Shown: positions 26,445 through 36,535, numbered from the stretch's first letter. The stretch is 64,000 nucleotides of DNA from Caldanaerobacter subterraneus (GCF_004345675.1 NZ_SLWU01000001.1:62001-126000); one strand, 5' to 3'. Notes: generated from the sequence alone by a model not told the origin. Translations and numbers: made by a program.

Positions 26445-27089
26445 ATGAAGATTTCAGCTTCTATATTGGCCGCTGATACAGCTTTTTTAGGTAAGGAAGT
26501 TTTAGAACTGGAAAAATTAGGTATAGATTTTATTCATGTGGATGTTATAGACGGTCACTATGTAAATAATTTCGGATTTAGCCCTAAAACTGTTAAAGAT
26601 TTAAGACGAATAACTGACTTACCAATAGAAGTTCATTTGGAAATATTAAATCCAGAAAACTATGTCGAAATATTTTCAGAAGCTGGGGCAGATATTATAA
26701 TAGTCCAATTTGATACTTGTAGCCATCCTTTGCGAATTTTAAGAAAAATCAAGGCTTTAGGTAAAAAAGCTGGTGTTGCTTTAAGCCCATGTGTTTCTTT
26801 TGAAAGCTTAAGATGGTGTTTAAATGATGTGGATTATTTGTTGTTCATGAGTGTGGAACCCGGGTTTGGGGGACAAAATTTTGAAACTTTTACCATAGAC
26901 AAGATAAAATTAGCGAAAGTTCAACTGAAAGAGATGGGGTTTTCTATTCCCATAGGGGTGGATGGAGGAGTAAATTTAGGCAATATAAACTTACTGAGAG
27001 AAGTGGGGGTAGATATTGTAGTGGTAGGAAGTGCACTATTTTTAAATGAAAACAAAGAAAGATTTATTTTCCAAGTAAAAGGAGGTTAA
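26445..27089 (+). CDS. Ribulose-phosphate 3-epimerase family protein
   Basis: 214 residues of a TIM barrel with ISASILAADTAFLGKE, FIHVDVIDGHYVNNFGFSP (metal-binding His and Asp), MSVEPGFGGQNF and IGVDGGVNLGNI. These are the signature motifs of Rpe-type epimerases that act on ribulose-5-phosphate or allulose-6-phosphate. As the first gene of an operon with a SorC regulator it probably acts on a dedicated phosphosugar rather than in the housekeeping pentose pathway. Start ATG 26445, 6 nt after GGAGG; the longer TTG start at 26418 lacks a ribosome binding site. Confidence 0.85.
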   Translation: MKISASILAADTAFLGKEVLELEKLGIDFIHVDVIDGHYVNNFGFSPKTVKDLRRITDLPIEVHLEILNPENYVEIFSEAGADIIIVQFDTCSHPLRILRKIKALGKKAGVALSPCVSFESLRWCLNDVDYLLFMSVEPGFGGQNFETFTIDKIKLAKVQLKEMGFSIPIGVDGGVNLGNINLLREVGVDIVVVGSALFLNENKERFIFQVKGG

Positions 27090-27092
27090 GAA

Positions 27093-27452
27093 ATGATTGT
27101 ATCTCACAAAGACAAAAAAACACCTTCCAAATTGGAAGGGGAATTAAAAAACGTAGTAAAAAGAATTTTAATTACTCCCCAGGATGGATGGGAAGGCTGG
27201 GTTATGAGACATTTTGAAATAGGTCCGGAAGGTTATACACTAAAACACAGTCATCCTTGGCCTCACATAAATTACATTATAAAAGGCCAGGGAATGCTTT
27301 ATGTAGATGGGAAAGAGTATGAAATAACAGGAGGGTCTTTTGCTTATATACCCTCTAATGCCCTTCATCAGTTTGTAAACATGGGAGAAGAGGTACTTGA
27401 GCTTATATGTATAGTGCCAGAAGAAGGAGAAAGTGAAATTAAAAGGAGGTAG
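27093..27452 (+). CDS. Cupin-domain protein
   Basis: 119 residues with a single cupin fold: YTLKHSHPWPHINYIIKGQG (metal-binding His residues and Glu-type turn) and SFAYIPSNALHQFVNMG. Small cupins act as isomerases, epimerases or binding proteins for sugars and oxoacids; no specific activity can be assigned. It is 3 nt after the epimerase and 2-8 nt before the E1-alpha gene, so tightly coupled to the pathway. Confidence 0.8.
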   Translation: MIVSHKDKKTPSKLEGELKNVVKRILITPQDGWEGWVMRHFEIGPEGYTLKHSHPWPHINYIIKGQGMLYVDGKEYEITGGSFAYIPSNALHQFVNMGEEVLELICIVPEEGESEIKRR

Positions 27453-27460
27453 AATTGACT

Positions 27461-28432
27461 ATGGAACTTTCAAAAGAAAAATTGCTGTGGATGTACAAAA
27501 AAATGGTTCAAATAAGACAGTTTGAGCTAAAGACAGATGAGCTTTATAAGAAAAATATGATATGGGGGACATACCACCTGTACGTGGGAGAGGAAGCTGC
27601 TGCAGTTGGAGCTTGTGCCGCATTAGAGCCCACGGACTATATAACGAGTACTCACAGGGGACATGGGCATACAATAGCAAAAGGTGCGGATTTGAAGAGG
27701 ATGATGGCAGAGCTTCTTGGCAAAGAGACGGGGCATTGCAAAGGAAGAGGAGGTTCAATGCACATAGCAGATATTTCTACAGGCCATTTGGGTGCGAATG
27801 GAATCGTAGCTGGAGGAATTCCCATAGCTACAGGCGCGGCTTTAGCTTCTAAATTAAGAGGAGATAAAAGAGTTACGTTATGCTTTTTTGGTGATGGTGC
27901 AGCAAATACAGGAGCATTTAATGAATCTCTAAATATGGCAGCAATATGGCAATTACCAGTTGTATATTTCTGCGAGAATAATCAGTATGCTATGTCTGCA
28001 CCAGTAAATAAATTTACTGCTGTAAAAAATATTGCTGACAGAGCAGCATCTTACAATATGCCTGGTGTAATAGTAGATGGGAATGATGTGTTAGAGGTAT
28101 ACAAAGCGGTAAAAGAAGCAGTGGACAGAGCAAGGAAAGGTGAAGGGCCTACACTTATAGAAGCAAAGACTTATAGATGGTTTGGACATTCTAAGAGTGA
28201 TCCTAGAGTATATAGGACTAGAGAAGAAGAAGAGGAATGGAAGAAAAAAGATCCTATAAAGAGATTTGCAGAAAAACTGCTTTCAGAAGGAGTGGCAACA
28301 GAAGAGGAATTAAAGAAAATAGACGAAGAGGTTGCAAAAGAGATAGAAGAGGCCTATCAATTTGCAGTAGAAAGTCCTGAACCCATGGTAGAAGACCTGG
28401 CAAAATACGTTTATGCAGAGGAGGGAGAGTAA
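27461..28432 (+). CDS. 2-oxoacid (pyruvate/acetoin-type) dehydrogenase E1, alpha subunit
   Basis: About 323 residues: the thiamine diphosphate motif [20 protein letters not shown] with the downstream [11 protein letters not shown], and [10 protein letters not shown] and [12 protein letters not shown] in the first half, typical of AcoA/PdhA-type E1-alpha. It decarboxylates a 2-oxoacid (or cleaves acetoin) with ThDP and acylates the lipoyl group of E2. ATG at 27461 (11 nt after AGGAGG) and TTG at 27455 (5 nt) are both possible starts. The substrate is not evident. Confidence 0.88.
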   Translation: MELSKEKLLWMYKKMVQIRQFELKTDELYKKNMIWGTYHLYVGEEAAAVGACAALEPTDYITSTHRGHGHTIAKGADLKRMMAELLGKETGHCKGRGGSMHIADISTGHLGANGIVAGGIPIATGAALASKLRGDKRVTLCFFGDGAANTGAFNESLNMAAIWQLPVVYFCENNQYAMSAPVNKFTAVKNIADRAASYNMPGVIVDGNDVLEVYKAVKEAVDRARKGEGPTLIEAKTYRWFGHSKSDPRVYRTREEEEEWKKKDPIKRFAEKLLSEGVATEEELKKIDEEVAKEIEEAYQFAVESPEPMVEDLAKYVYAEEGE

Positions 28433-28434
28433 AG

Positions 28435-29415
28435 ATGGCAGAAAAGCTCTATATAGAAGCGCTGGCAGAAGCAATAAAAGAAGAGTTTGAAAGAGACCCT
28501 AACGTTTTTATGATGGGCGAAGATATAGGAATATATGGAGGAGCTTTTGGAGTAACAAAGGGTATGTATCCTAAGTACAAAGACAAACTAATAGAGACAC
28601 CAATTTCAGAAGCTAGCATAGTAGGTGCAGGAGTAGGTGCAGCTCTTGTAGGTATGCGACCTATTGTAGAAATAATGTTTTCTGACTTTATGATGGATGC
28701 GATGGAGTGGATAGTAAACCAGGCTGCAAAACTAAGGTATATGACAGGAGGACAACTTAAAGTACCTCTTGTAATAAGGTCTCCTATGGGTAGTGGGACA
28801 GGTGCAGCAGCACAGCATTCTCAAAGTTTGCCTGCCATGTTTGCCCACATACCGGGTCTTAAAGTAGTGATGCCTGCAACTCCTTATGATGTAAAGGGGC
28901 TTTTTAAAGCGGCTGTAAGGGATGACAACCCAGTAATATTTTTTGAGCATAAACTCCTCTATTGGACAAAAGGGGAAGTGCCTGAAGGAGACTATATAGT
29001 TCCAATAGGAAAAGCCGATGTGAAAAGAGAGGGGAAAGATATAACCATAATAGCTGGGTCTATAACAGTAATAAGGTCACTAGAGGCTGCAGAAAAATTA
29101 AAAGGTGAAGGAATAGATGTAGAAGTAATAGATGTAAGGAGCTTGTCACCACTTGATACAGAAACTATAGTAAACTCAGTAATAAAGACAGGTAAAGTGC
29201 TGATAGTAGAGGATGACAACAAAAGCTATGGTTGGGGTGCGGAAGTTTTGTCGAGAATTGTAGAAAGTGATGCTTTTGACTATCTCGACTACCCAATACA
29301 GAGATTGGGTGGGAAGGATGTGCCAATTCCTTACAATCCCAAGTTAGAGAGAGCGGCTGTACCTCAAGTAGAAGACATAATAGAGGCAGTAAAAGCTATA
29401 TTTGGCAAGGAGTGA
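28435..29415 (+). CDS. 2-oxoacid (pyruvate/acetoin-type) dehydrogenase E1, beta subunit
   Basis: 326 residues, family length. Conserved [61 protein letters not shown] and the C-terminal [20 protein letters not shown]. Forms the alpha2-beta2 E1 with the preceding gene product (2 nt apart). Confidence 0.9.
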   Translation: MAEKLYIEALAEAIKEEFERDPNVFMMGEDIGIYGGAFGVTKGMYPKYKDKLIETPISEASIVGAGVGAALVGMRPIVEIMFSDFMMDAMEWIVNQAAKLRYMTGGQLKVPLVIRSPMGSGTGAAAQHSQSLPAMFAHIPGLKVVMPATPYDVKGLFKAAVRDDNPVIFFEHKLLYWTKGEVPEGDYIVPIGKADVKREGKDITIIAGSITVIRSLEAAEKLKGEGIDVEVIDVRSLSPLDTETIVNSVIKTGKVLIVEDDNKSYGWGAEVLSRIVESDAFDYLDYPIQRLGGKDVPIPYNPKLERAAVPQVEDIIEAVKAIFGKE

Positions 29416-29422
29416 TTGAAGG

Positions 29423-30667
29423 ATGGCAAATGTAAAACTTATGCCTAAGTTAGGTATGACTATGACAGCTGGCAAAGTAGTTAGATGGTTGAAAAAAGAA
29501 GGTGAAAAAGTAGAAGCAGGAGAGCCTCTTTTGGAAATAGAAACTGACAAAGTTACAATGGAAGAAGAAGCAGGTTACACAGGGACTCTTTTAAAAATTC
29601 TTGTAAGAGAGGGAGAAGAAGTTCCTATAAATCAGCCTATAGCTATAATAGGAGGAGAAGGAGAAGACATAGAAGAGATACTAAAAACGTTAAAAGTCTC
29701 TGAGGGAGTTGAAGAAGAGAAAAAAGAAGAGAAGATAAAAGTAAAAATAGAGGAGAAGCCAGAAGAGGTGAAAAGAGAAGAAATATCTAAACCAAGAGCT
29801 ACACCGGCAGCAAGGAAAATAGCAAGGGAACATGGGATAGACCTGTCAGAAGTAATAGGCTCTGGAGCTCACGGCAGAATTCATAGGAAAGATGTAGAAG
29901 AATATATTAGAAAGCGTACTGAAATAGTGCCTTCACAAGTAACAGTAGAACAAAAAGTAGAGAAAAAAGAAGAAATACCCTCTTATAGAGTTATTCCTTT
30001 CACAGGAATGAGAAAAATAATAGCAGAAAAAATGCAAAAAAGTATAAATACAGCTCCTCATTTTTATGTTACTATGGAAGTAAAGATGAGAGAAATTTTA
30101 AAATTGAGAGAGACATTAAATAGTAAATTGAAAGAGGATGAAGCAAAAATTAGCCTTAATACCCTGCTTATGAAAGCTGCTGGAATAGCAATAAAAGATT
30201 ATCCGATATTTAATTCTTATGTAGAGGAAGGCCAGATAATTTTAAGGAATGAAATAAATATAGGATTGGCGGTAGCTTTGGATGAAGGACTAATTGTACC
30301 TGTTATAAGGGAAGTAGACAAAAAAGGATTGAAAGAAATAGCAGGGGAAGAAAAAGAACTTATTCAGAAAGCAAGAGAAGGAAAATTAACACCTGATGAG
30401 TATACTGGAGGAAGTTTCACAATCTCTAATTTAGGTATGTTTGATGTAGTAAGATTTACAGCCATAATTAATCCTCCAGAAGTAGCGATTTTAGCTGTAG
30501 GTAAAGTAAGGGAAATTCCCGTTGTAGAAGAAGGACAAATCGAAATAGAGCCGATAATGGAAATGACTTTATCTTCAGATCATAGAGTAATAGACGGTGC
30601 TCTCGCGGCTAAATTTTTGAGAAGGATAAAAGAAATTTTAGAAGATCCCTTACAGTTTATGTTGTAA
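29423..30667 (+). CDS. Dihydrolipoamide acyltransferase (E2)
   Basis: 414 residues. N-terminal lipoyl domain with lipoyl-lysine in EIETDKVTMEEEAGY (about residue 43), a Glu/Lys-rich linker, a peripheral-subunit-binding domain (RATPAARKIAREHGIDLSEV, then IGSGAHGRIHRKDV) and the catalytic domain ending in SSDHRVIDGALAAKFL (catalytic His and Asp). It transfers the acyl group to CoA. The operon stops here without a dihydrolipoamide dehydrogenase (E3) gene, so E3 must be supplied from elsewhere or by another complex such as the glycine cleavage system. Confidence 0.92.
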   Translation: MANVKLMPKLGMTMTAGKVVRWLKKEGEKVEAGEPLLEIETDKVTMEEEAGYTGTLLKILVREGEEVPINQPIAIIGGEGEDIEEILKTLKVSEGVEEEKKEEKIKVKIEEKPEEVKREEISKPRATPAARKIAREHGIDLSEVIGSGAHGRIHRKDVEEYIRKRTEIVPSQVTVEQKVEKKEEIPSYRVIPFTGMRKIIAEKMQKSINTAPHFYVTMEVKMREILKLRETLNSKLKEDEAKISLNTLLMKAAGIAIKDYPIFNSYVEEGQIILRNEINIGLAVALDEGLIVPVIREVDKKGLKEIAGEEKELIQKAREGKLTPDEYTGGSFTISNLGMFDVVRFTAIINPPEVAILAVGKVREIPVVEEGQIEIEPIMEMTLSSDHRVIDGALAAKFLRRIKEILEDPLQFML

Positions 30668-30689
30668 AAAAAGCGAGGATGTGAGTTTT

Positions 30690-31019
30690 ATGTACACTTA
30701 CATGAAAGGAATGCTTTACTGCCTTTACTGCAAAAAGGAGACTGAACATACGATAGTCTATGAAGGAGATATGATAAAAAAGATAAAGTGCGATGAATGT
30801 GGAACAGAATTGGAGATAGACAAGGAAAAGGCGAAGAAAAACTATACAGAAGATTTTATAAATAGAATATTTACAAAACCACAACGTATGACTGAGGAGT
30901 TGCAAAAAGACCTTACTGCTTTTCTACTTTCACTTCCCATAAGGATTGTCACTAAGCCGTACAGGGTTCTGGAGGAAGTTAAAGAACAAATTGATAAAAT
31001 TAGAAGGAAAGATATATAA
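30690..31019 (+). CDS. Small zinc-ribbon protein (109 aa), function unknown
   Basis: [17 protein letters not shown], then [16 protein letters not shown], gives a CxxC-x(n)-CxxC zinc ribbon in the first 45 residues, followed by a helical part (about 50-109) rich in K and E. No named family recognised. The ATG at 30690 has GAGG 11 nt upstream; a GTG at 30681 is too close to it. It starts 22 nt after the E2 gene, but its own terminator follows and it need not belong to the pathway. Confidence 0.65.
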   Translation: MYTYMKGMLYCLYCKKETEHTIVYEGDMIKKIKCDECGTELEIDKEKAKKNYTEDFINRIFTKPQRMTEELQKDLTAFLLSLPIRIVTKPYRVLEEVKEQIDKIRRKDI

Positions 31020-31040
31020 CAATGATTTTTTTAAAATCTA

Positions 31041-31075
31041 CCCTTCCCTTATAATAATGGGGAAGGGAATTTTAC
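31041..31075 (+). terminator. Rho-independent terminator after the zinc-ribbon gene
   Basis: CCCTTCCC (31041-31048) and GGGAAGGG (31060-31067), perfect 8-bp stem, followed by AATTTT. Confidence 0.75.
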
Positions 31076-31076
31076 A

Positions 31077-31104
31077 TTGTTTTTCAGCAGTTTTCGTGTA
31101 TAAT
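31077..31104 (+). promoter_or_regulatory. SigA-type promoter of transketolase
   Basis: TTGTTT (31077-31082), 16 nt, TATAAT (31099-31104), about 45 nt before the start codon. Confidence 0.6.
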
Positions 31105-31149
31105 AATATTAAAGAAATAAGGCAAAATATAGTTCAAGGAGGAGAAAAC

Positions 31150-33153
31150 ATGGCAGAGAGAATAGAGCAGTTGGCCATAAACGCTATAAGAGTGCTGTCT
31201 ATTGATGCCATTGAAAAGGCGAAATCAGGCCATCCCGGGATGCCAATGGGAGCAGCTCCTATGGCGTATGTGCTTTGGACAGAGTTTATGAATCACAATC
31301 CTCTCAATTCTAAATGGTTCAACCGCGACAGGTTTGTCCTGTCAGCAGGACATGCTTCAATGCTTCTGTATGCGCTTTTGCACCTTTCAGGCTACAAAGT
31401 TTCCATGGAAGACATAAAGAATTTCCGCCAGTGGGGGTCAAAAACTCCTGGGCATCCGGAGTACGGCCTTACTGATGGAGTAGAGGCGACGACTGGACCT
31501 TTAGGGCAGGGCCTTGGGATGGCAGTAGGAATGGCAATGGCTGAACGTTTCCTTGCCAATAAGTATAACCGCGGTTCTTACAACATAATAGACCACTATA
31601 CATATGTAATTGCAAGCGATGGAGACCTAATGGAAGGGATATCTCACGAAGCAGGTTCATTGGCAGGCCATTTAAAGCTTGGCAAACTGATTGTGCTTTA
31701 CGATTCTAACGATGTAACCTTGGATGGAGACAGGCACTTATCCTTTACAGAAAGTGTTGCAGATAGGTTCAAAGCCTATGGATGGCAGGTTTTAAGAGTC
31801 GATGATGGCAATGACCTTGACGCTATAAGAAATGCTATAAGTGAAGCTAAGAAAAACACAGAACAGCCTACCTTAATTGAAGTAAAGACCGTCTTGGGTT
31901 ACGGGGCTCCCAATAAAGCAGGCAAATCTGATGCACACGGGGCTCCACTAGGTGAAGAGGAGGCTCGTTTGGCAAAAGAATATTATAAATGGGAGTATGA
32001 ACCTTTCTTTATTCCAGAAGAAATATACGAGCATTACAGAGCTAAAGTTCTTGAGAGAGGCAAAAAGGCAGAAGAAGAATGGAATAAACTGTTTGAGGCT
32101 TATAAAAAAGAATATCCTGAATTAGCAAAAGAGTTAGAAGATGCCATAAATGGAAACCTTCCAGAAGGCTGGGACAAAGACATGCCTTCTTATGATAAAG
32201 GGGCTTATGCGACGAGAGATGTATCTGGAGAGATGATAAATGCTTTAGCAAAAAATATCCCCTACTTCATAGGTGGCAGCGCAGATCTTGCAAGTTCTAA
32301 CAAGACAGCTATAAAAGGAGAAAAGCCCTTTGGGCCTACCAGCAATTACACTGGAAGAAATATATGGTTTGGCGTAAGGGAATTTGGAATGGCTACAGCT
32401 TTGAATGGGATGGCACTCCACGGAGGACTTAAAGTCTATGGCGGAACATTCCTAGTATTTAGCGACTATCTCCGCCCCGCTTTAAGGCTTTCAGCTTTAA
32501 TGGGAGTACCTGTAACTTATGTATTTACACATGACTCAATCGCTGTAGGAGAAGATGGGCCTACACATCAGCCAGTAGAGCATCTTGCGGCATTTCGCGC
32601 AATGCCAAATGTGTCAGTTATAAGGCCAGCAGACGGGAATGAGACAAGAGCTGCATGGAAATTAGCAGTGCAGTCTAAGAATGTACCCACGGTTTTGATT
32701 TTGACAAGGCAAAAACTTCCAATTCTTCCCACAACAAAAGAAAGAGCTGAAGAAGGCGTGGCAAAAGGTGCTTATATAGTATCAGACGGCGAAAAGGAAA
32801 CTCCTGATATCCTTCTTTTGGCATCTGGATCAGAAGTATCTTTAGCAGTTGAAGTGCAAAAGAAGTTAAAAGAAGAAGGGATAGACGCAAGAGTGGTGAG
32901 CATGCCCTCATGGGATAGATTTGAGGAACAGGACAAGTCCTACAAGGACTACATACTGCCTCCAAATGTTAAAAAGAGACTGGCTATTGAAGCGGCAGCA
33001 CCTCTTGGATGGGAGCGCTATGTAGGAGATGAGGGTAAAGTATTGGGGGTAAATACATTTGGCGCTTCTGCTCCGGGAGAAAAACTGATGGAGGAATACG
33101 GGTTTACAGTGGACAGAATAGTAAAAGAGGCAAAAGAGCTGCTCAGGAAGTAA
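31150..33153 (+). CDS. tkt: Transketolase
   Basis: 667 residues, the normal full length. ThDP-binding N-domain with [36 protein letters not shown] and [20 protein letters not shown]; pyrimidine domain with [19 protein letters not shown] and [21 protein letters not shown]-terminal domain with [11 protein letters not shown]. Moves two-carbon units between ketose and aldose phosphates in the pentose phosphate pathway. ATG at 31150 is 6 nt after AAGGAGGAG; a reading frame extends upstream to 30946 but runs through a terminator and promoter, so that extension is not coding. Confidence 0.95.
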   Translation: MAERIEQLAINAIRVLSIDAIEKAKSGHPGMPMGAAPMAYVLWTEFMNHNPLNSKWFNRDRFVLSAGHASMLLYALLHLSGYKVSMEDIKNFRQWGSKTPGHPEYGLTDGVEATTGPLGQGLGMAVGMAMAERFLANKYNRGSYNIIDHYTYVIASDGDLMEGISHEAGSLAGHLKLGKLIVLYDSNDVTLDGDRHLSFTESVADRFKAYGWQVLRVDDGNDLDAIRNAISEAKKNTEQPTLIEVKTVLGYGAPNKAGKSDAHGAPLGEEEARLAKEYYKWEYEPFFIPEEIYEHYRAKVLERGKKAEEEWNKLFEAYKKEYPELAKELEDAINGNLPEGWDKDMPSYDKGAYATRDVSGEMINALAKNIPYFIGGSADLASSNKTAIKGEKPFGPTSNYTGRNIWFGVREFGMATALNGMALHGGLKVYGGTFLVFSDYLRPALRLSALMGVPVTYVFTHDSIAVGEDGPTHQPVEHLAAFRAMPNVSVIRPADGNETRAAWKLAVQSKNVPTVLILTRQKLPILPTTKERAEEGVAKGAYIVSDGEKETPDILLLASGSEVSLAVEVQKKLKEEGIDARVVSMPSWDRFEEQDKSYKDYILPPNVKKRLAIEAAAPLGWERYVGDEGKVLGVNTFGASAPGEKLMEEYGFTVDRIVKEAKELLRK

Positions 33154-33183
33154 ATAAATTTACAAGATTTAGGGAGTTTTACG

Positions 33184-33217
33184 CTGCTCCTGCTTTATAG
33201 GCAGGGGCAGTTTTATT
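33184..33217 (+). terminator. Rho-independent terminator of tkt
   Basis: CTGCTCCTGC (33184-33193) and GCAGGGGCAG (33201-33210), followed by TTTTATTTT. Confidence 0.85.
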
Positions 33218-33289
33218 TTCCTCTAAAATTTTTTCGCTTTCTATGGTATACTTTTTATTAAACATACACGAAAAAAGGGGAGATTCTCC

Positions 33290-36034
33290 TTGACAAATAA
33301 GGAGAAAGTTTTTAATCTGGTCAAAGAGCTATCCCAGAATATAAATGTAAAGGAGAAAAAGGGCATAACTGCTCAGGAGGTAGCCCGGAAATTAAATCTG
33401 AGAAGAAATGTAGCAAGTCACCTTCTAAACGAACTTCACAAGGAAGGTAAGTTAATAAAAATTAACACAAGGCCTGTGTATTTTGTAGATAGGGAAATTT
33501 ACGAAAAGAGGGCAAAGGAGTTTAAGGATACTACAAAGGATGTAAGCACTTCCTTGAAATCTTCATCAGAAGATCCTTTTGTAAAGCTTGTAGGCTACAA
33601 CGGCAGTTTAAAAGAACAGGTAAAACTGTGCAAATCTGCTGCTTCATACCCGCCAAACGGACTTCCTATTTTGCTTACTGGTAGTACAGGAGTAGGGAAA
33701 AGCTATATTGCTCAGCTAATTTATGAGTACGCCAAGTATATAGGAGTTATAGATGAAAATGCGCCGTATGTGATATTTAACTGCGCAGAATATGCAAATA
33801 ATCCTGAACTTTTGTCTGCTAATTTATTTGGTTATGTAAAAGGGGCATTTACAGGGGCTGACAGGGACAAACCAGGCCTTTTAGAAGAGGCTGATGGAGG
33901 TTATCTGTTCTTAGATGAAGTGCACAGGTTACCTCCTGAAGGGCAGGAAAAACTCTTCCTCTTTATGGACAAAGGCATATTCCGAAGGCTGGGAGAGACG
34001 AACAACTGGAGAACGGCAAAGGTAAGATTTGTATTTGCTACTACTGAAGACCCTGAAAAGACTTTTACAAAAACTTTTTTAAGAAGGATTCCTTTGGTGG
34101 TCCACATACCTTCTTTTGATGAAAGGCCTTTGCACGAAAGATTGCAATTAATTTACAATTTTTACAGAAATGAAGCAAGAAATTTAGGGATGGATATTTT
34201 AATAAGTAAACAGGTTTTGAATGTGCTTTTAAAGACAAAGGTTTCAGGGAATATCGGTAAACTTATAAATGTCATAAAATATAGCTGTGCCCAGGCTTAC
34301 AGCCATATTATCAAGAGCAAAACCAATATTTTAAGAATTCACCTTTATGACCTTCCTAAGGAAATGCAGACGGACCTTGATATAGTAAAAAGTAACTTCC
34401 ACTTCAATGGAATGCTCATTTCTCACAATAAAAAGGATGAAGGTTTGTCCTGGGAAAAGGATGACAATAGAGAGATATACAGTGCTTTAAACAAAATGTT
34501 TGAACTTTTTAAGGAATATCAAAATAATGGCATTGCTTCTGAAGAGTTTAAGAAAAACGTGTTGGTTTATTTAAACGAACTGACGGATACTATAATTTTC
34601 AAGAATGACAGCAGCTATATAGATTCAATAGTCTTTAACGCTATCAAAAATGTTGTAGAAAATGTTCTCAATATAATGCAAAACATGTATGGAATTAAAT
34701 ATTATGGCAATTCTGTTCTTGTCCTGTCTCATTTTATCAATTACCTTTTGAGTGATGTGACTTATGAGAAGTATTCTGAGAGCATAGAGTCAGCTTTGGA
34801 GATATTGAAAAATATCTTCCCGAAAGAGTTTATAATAGCAAACAAAATGGCGGATCTGATAGAGGTAAACCTCGATATTAAACTCAACAAGATTGCTGTG
34901 GCATATTTTACACTTTATGTAAGAAGTTTAAACAAGACTGAGTCAGCAAATTTGATAAATTCCATAATAATCGCTCACGGGTATTCTACTGCCAGCAGCA
35001 TTGCCAGCGTTGCTAACAGGCTTTTGGGACAGTTTGTCTTTGAAGCTTTTGACATGCCAATTGAGATGTCTACACAGGAGGTAATGGCAAGGGTTCAGGA
35101 GTATCTAAAAAATATTGATACCTCAAGAGGAGTTATCATTCTTGTTGACATGGGTTCTTTAGAGGAGATATACAAATCTTTAACTGACATTGTGGAAGGA
35201 GATATAGCGATTATAAACAACATAACAACGCAGCTGGCTTTGGATGTTGGGAATAGAATACTTCAAAATCAGCCTCTGGAGCAGATTGTTACAGAGGCGA
35301 TACAGAGGAACAGTATTACCTATAAGTTTATTAAAACAGAGAGAAAGAAAATCTCTATACTTACAACTTGTATTACAGGAATTGGAACTGCAGTTAAGAT
35401 AAGGGATTTACTATACGAATGTTTAAAAGGTGAAAAAATAGAAATAATTGCATACGACTTTAACAGATTAAGAGGAAATGGTATTGGGGATGAGATTTTC
35501 AAAGCCTATAATGTGAAACTAATTATAGGTACTGCGGATCCGGGAATAAAGGATGTACCTTATTTATCTTTAGAGGATTTAATCACAGGGAACGGGGAGG
35601 TATTGTTAAAGAGGGTTTTAGAAGGGGTTGTCGATAATGAGGTTATAGAAAAGGTAAATCAGGCAATAGTCAAACACTTTTCGTTGCAGAATGTGCTTCA
35701 ATATCTTACGTTCCTTAATCCTGCTAAAATAATTGACCAGGTAGAAAAAGCTATCAGTGATTTGGAAATTTATCTGGGATTCAAATTTCCAAATAGTCTT
35801 AAGATAAGTCTTTATATTCATGTGAGTTGTATGATAGAAAGATTGATAATGAAAGACCCTATCAATTGTTACGAAAATATTGAAGAATTTGAAAAGTGTC
35901 ATAGACACTTCATAGAAGGTGTAAAATCTTCTTGTAGTGTAATAGAAGAAACCTACAAAGTGGATATTCCACTATCAGAAATTGGGTTTATATACGATAT
36001 AATCCGCTCAAAGGTAAAAGATGTAGCTATTTGA
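33290..36034 (+). CDS. Second LevR-type sigma-54 activator (two PRDs, EIIA/EIIB-like)
   Basis: 914 residues. DNA-binding winged helix (ITAQEVARKLNLRRNVASHL, about 27-46); AAA+ domain with Walker A GSTGVGKS (about 131), GAFTGA (about 184), Walker B LFLDEVHRLP; first PRD (about 440-555); mannose-family EIIA-like domain with AHGYST (about 561); EIIB-like domain with TTCITGIGTA (about 691); second PRD (about 800-914) with IHVSCMIERL. This is the classical LevR architecture. Start TTG at 33290, 7 nt after GGGGAG. No PTS operon follows directly; repeated palindromes with a -24/-12 promoter point to the ABC operon at 36.9 kb and the mannose-type PTS operon at 50.8 kb as targets (inference). One palindrome lies within its own 3' coding end. 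Confidence 0.9.
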   Translation: MTNKEKVFNLVKELSQNINVKEKKGITAQEVARKLNLRRNVASHLLNELHKEGKLIKINTRPVYFVDREIYEKRAKEFKDTTKDVSTSLKSSSEDPFVKLVGYNGSLKEQVKLCKSAASYPPNGLPILLTGSTGVGKSYIAQLIYEYAKYIGVIDENAPYVIFNCAEYANNPELLSANLFGYVKGAFTGADRDKPGLLEEADGGYLFLDEVHRLPPEGQEKLFLFMDKGIFRRLGETNNWRTAKVRFVFATTEDPEKTFTKTFLRRIPLVVHIPSFDERPLHERLQLIYNFYRNEARNLGMDILISKQVLNVLLKTKVSGNIGKLINVIKYSCAQAYSHIIKSKTNILRIHLYDLPKEMQTDLDIVKSNFHFNGMLISHNKKDEGLSWEKDDNREIYSALNKMFELFKEYQNNGIASEEFKKNVLVYLNELTDTIIFKNDSSYIDSIVFNAIKNVVENVLNIMQNMYGIKYYGNSVLVLSHFINYLLSDVTYEKYSESIESALEILKNIFPKEFIIANKMADLIEVNLDIKLNKIAVAYFTLYVRSLNKTESANLINSIIIAHGYSTASSIASVANRLLGQFVFEAFDMPIEMSTQEVMARVQEYLKNIDTSRGVIILVDMGSLEEIYKSLTDIVEGDIAIINNITTQLALDVGNRILQNQPLEQIVTEAIQRNSITYKFIKTERKKISILTTCITGIGTAVKIRDLLYECLKGEKIEIIAYDFNRLRGNGIGDEIFKAYNVKLIIGTADPGIKDVPYLSLEDLITGNGEVLLKRVLEGVVDNEVIEKVNQAIVKHFSLQNVLQYLTFLNPAKIIDQVEKAISDLEIYLGFKFPNSLKISLYIHVSCMIERLIMKDPINCYENIEEFEKCHRHFIEGVKSSCSVIEETYKVDIPLSEIGFIYDIIRSKVKDVAI
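35895..35944 (+). promoter_or_regulatory. Palindromic activator-site pair inside levR-type 3' end (copy A)
   Basis: AGTGTCATAGACACT (35895-35909), a perfect palindrome, and the half-site AGTGTAATA (35936-35944), starting 41 nt later. The same arrangement is found at 36563 and 50595. Here it is also coding (CHRH of the second PRD). A terminator-like hairpin with TGGCATATTTTTTACT lies 150 nt downstream. Confidence 0.45.
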
Positions 36035-36035
36035 A

Positions 36036-36072
36036 AGTGCCAGCAGTGTTACACTGTCTGGCATATTTTTTA
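36036..36072 (+). terminator. Terminator of the second LevR-type gene
   Basis: TGCCAG (36039-36044) pairs with CTGGCA (36058-36063), with an inner CAGTG/CACTG stem, followed by a T run. Confidence 0.7.
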
Positions 36073-36082
36073 CTCCTTTACC

Positions 36083-36535
36083 TGTGGTCCTACCTCTCTC
36101 AGAATGCTTATGGGGTATTACAATGAATGGCATTCATTAGAAGAAATTGCACTTTATATGGAGCAAATTGGAAACAGCCTATATTATGGAGGTGTAGGAG
36201 GGGATACAATAGTAGAGGCTGCTCGGCATTTTGGGTTTAAAGAGGCGAAATTAAAATATGGATGGGAGGAATTGAAAAAATCCATAGCTTCAGGAAATCC
36301 CTGTATTGTATATCTCAGGATAAGAGCGGGAGATTATCCACGGTATTATCTGGATGACAAGCCAGTATATACCAATTTTACAGGGGGACACTGGGTAGTT
36401 GTTTGTGGGTTGGAAGCTGATGAAAATGGGAATGTAAAATATGTAGTAGTCAATGATCCGGCAAGTGGGGCTAATCCTAAAAATTTACACCCTTGTCCTT
36501 CGATACAGCATGGTCGAGATTTAGGCTTTTGGTAA
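36083..36535 (+). pseudogene. Truncated C39-like cysteine peptidase fragment
   Basis: The translation CGPTSLRMLMGYYNEWHSL ... FTGGHWVVVCGL ... VVVNDPASGANP holds the catalytic Cys, His and Asp positions of a C39-type (Peptidase_C39_2) domain. The first available ATG (36104) lies after the catalytic Cys codon (36083), and the frame upstream runs into the LevR terminator and stop, so the signal peptide and N-terminus are lost. Intact relatives are secreted proteins. I read this as a gene fragment left by a rearrangement; the C-terminus may also be altered. Confidence 0.65.

Noticed and set aside
30946-31149. An upstream extension of the transketolase frame.
   Set aside because: It overlaps the zinc-ribbon gene, a terminator and a SigA promoter; the ATG at 31150 has an ideal ribosome binding site.
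33245-33260. TGGTATACTTTTTATT upstream of the second LevR-type gene looks like the sigma-54 site at 20235.
   Set aside because: The -12 GC is missing (TTATT), so it fails the key requirement; it was not called a promoter.
36059-36074. TGGCATATTTTTTACT after the second LevR-type gene resembles a -24/-12 promoter.
   Set aside because: No GC at -12, and the sequence is the right arm and T run of a terminator.
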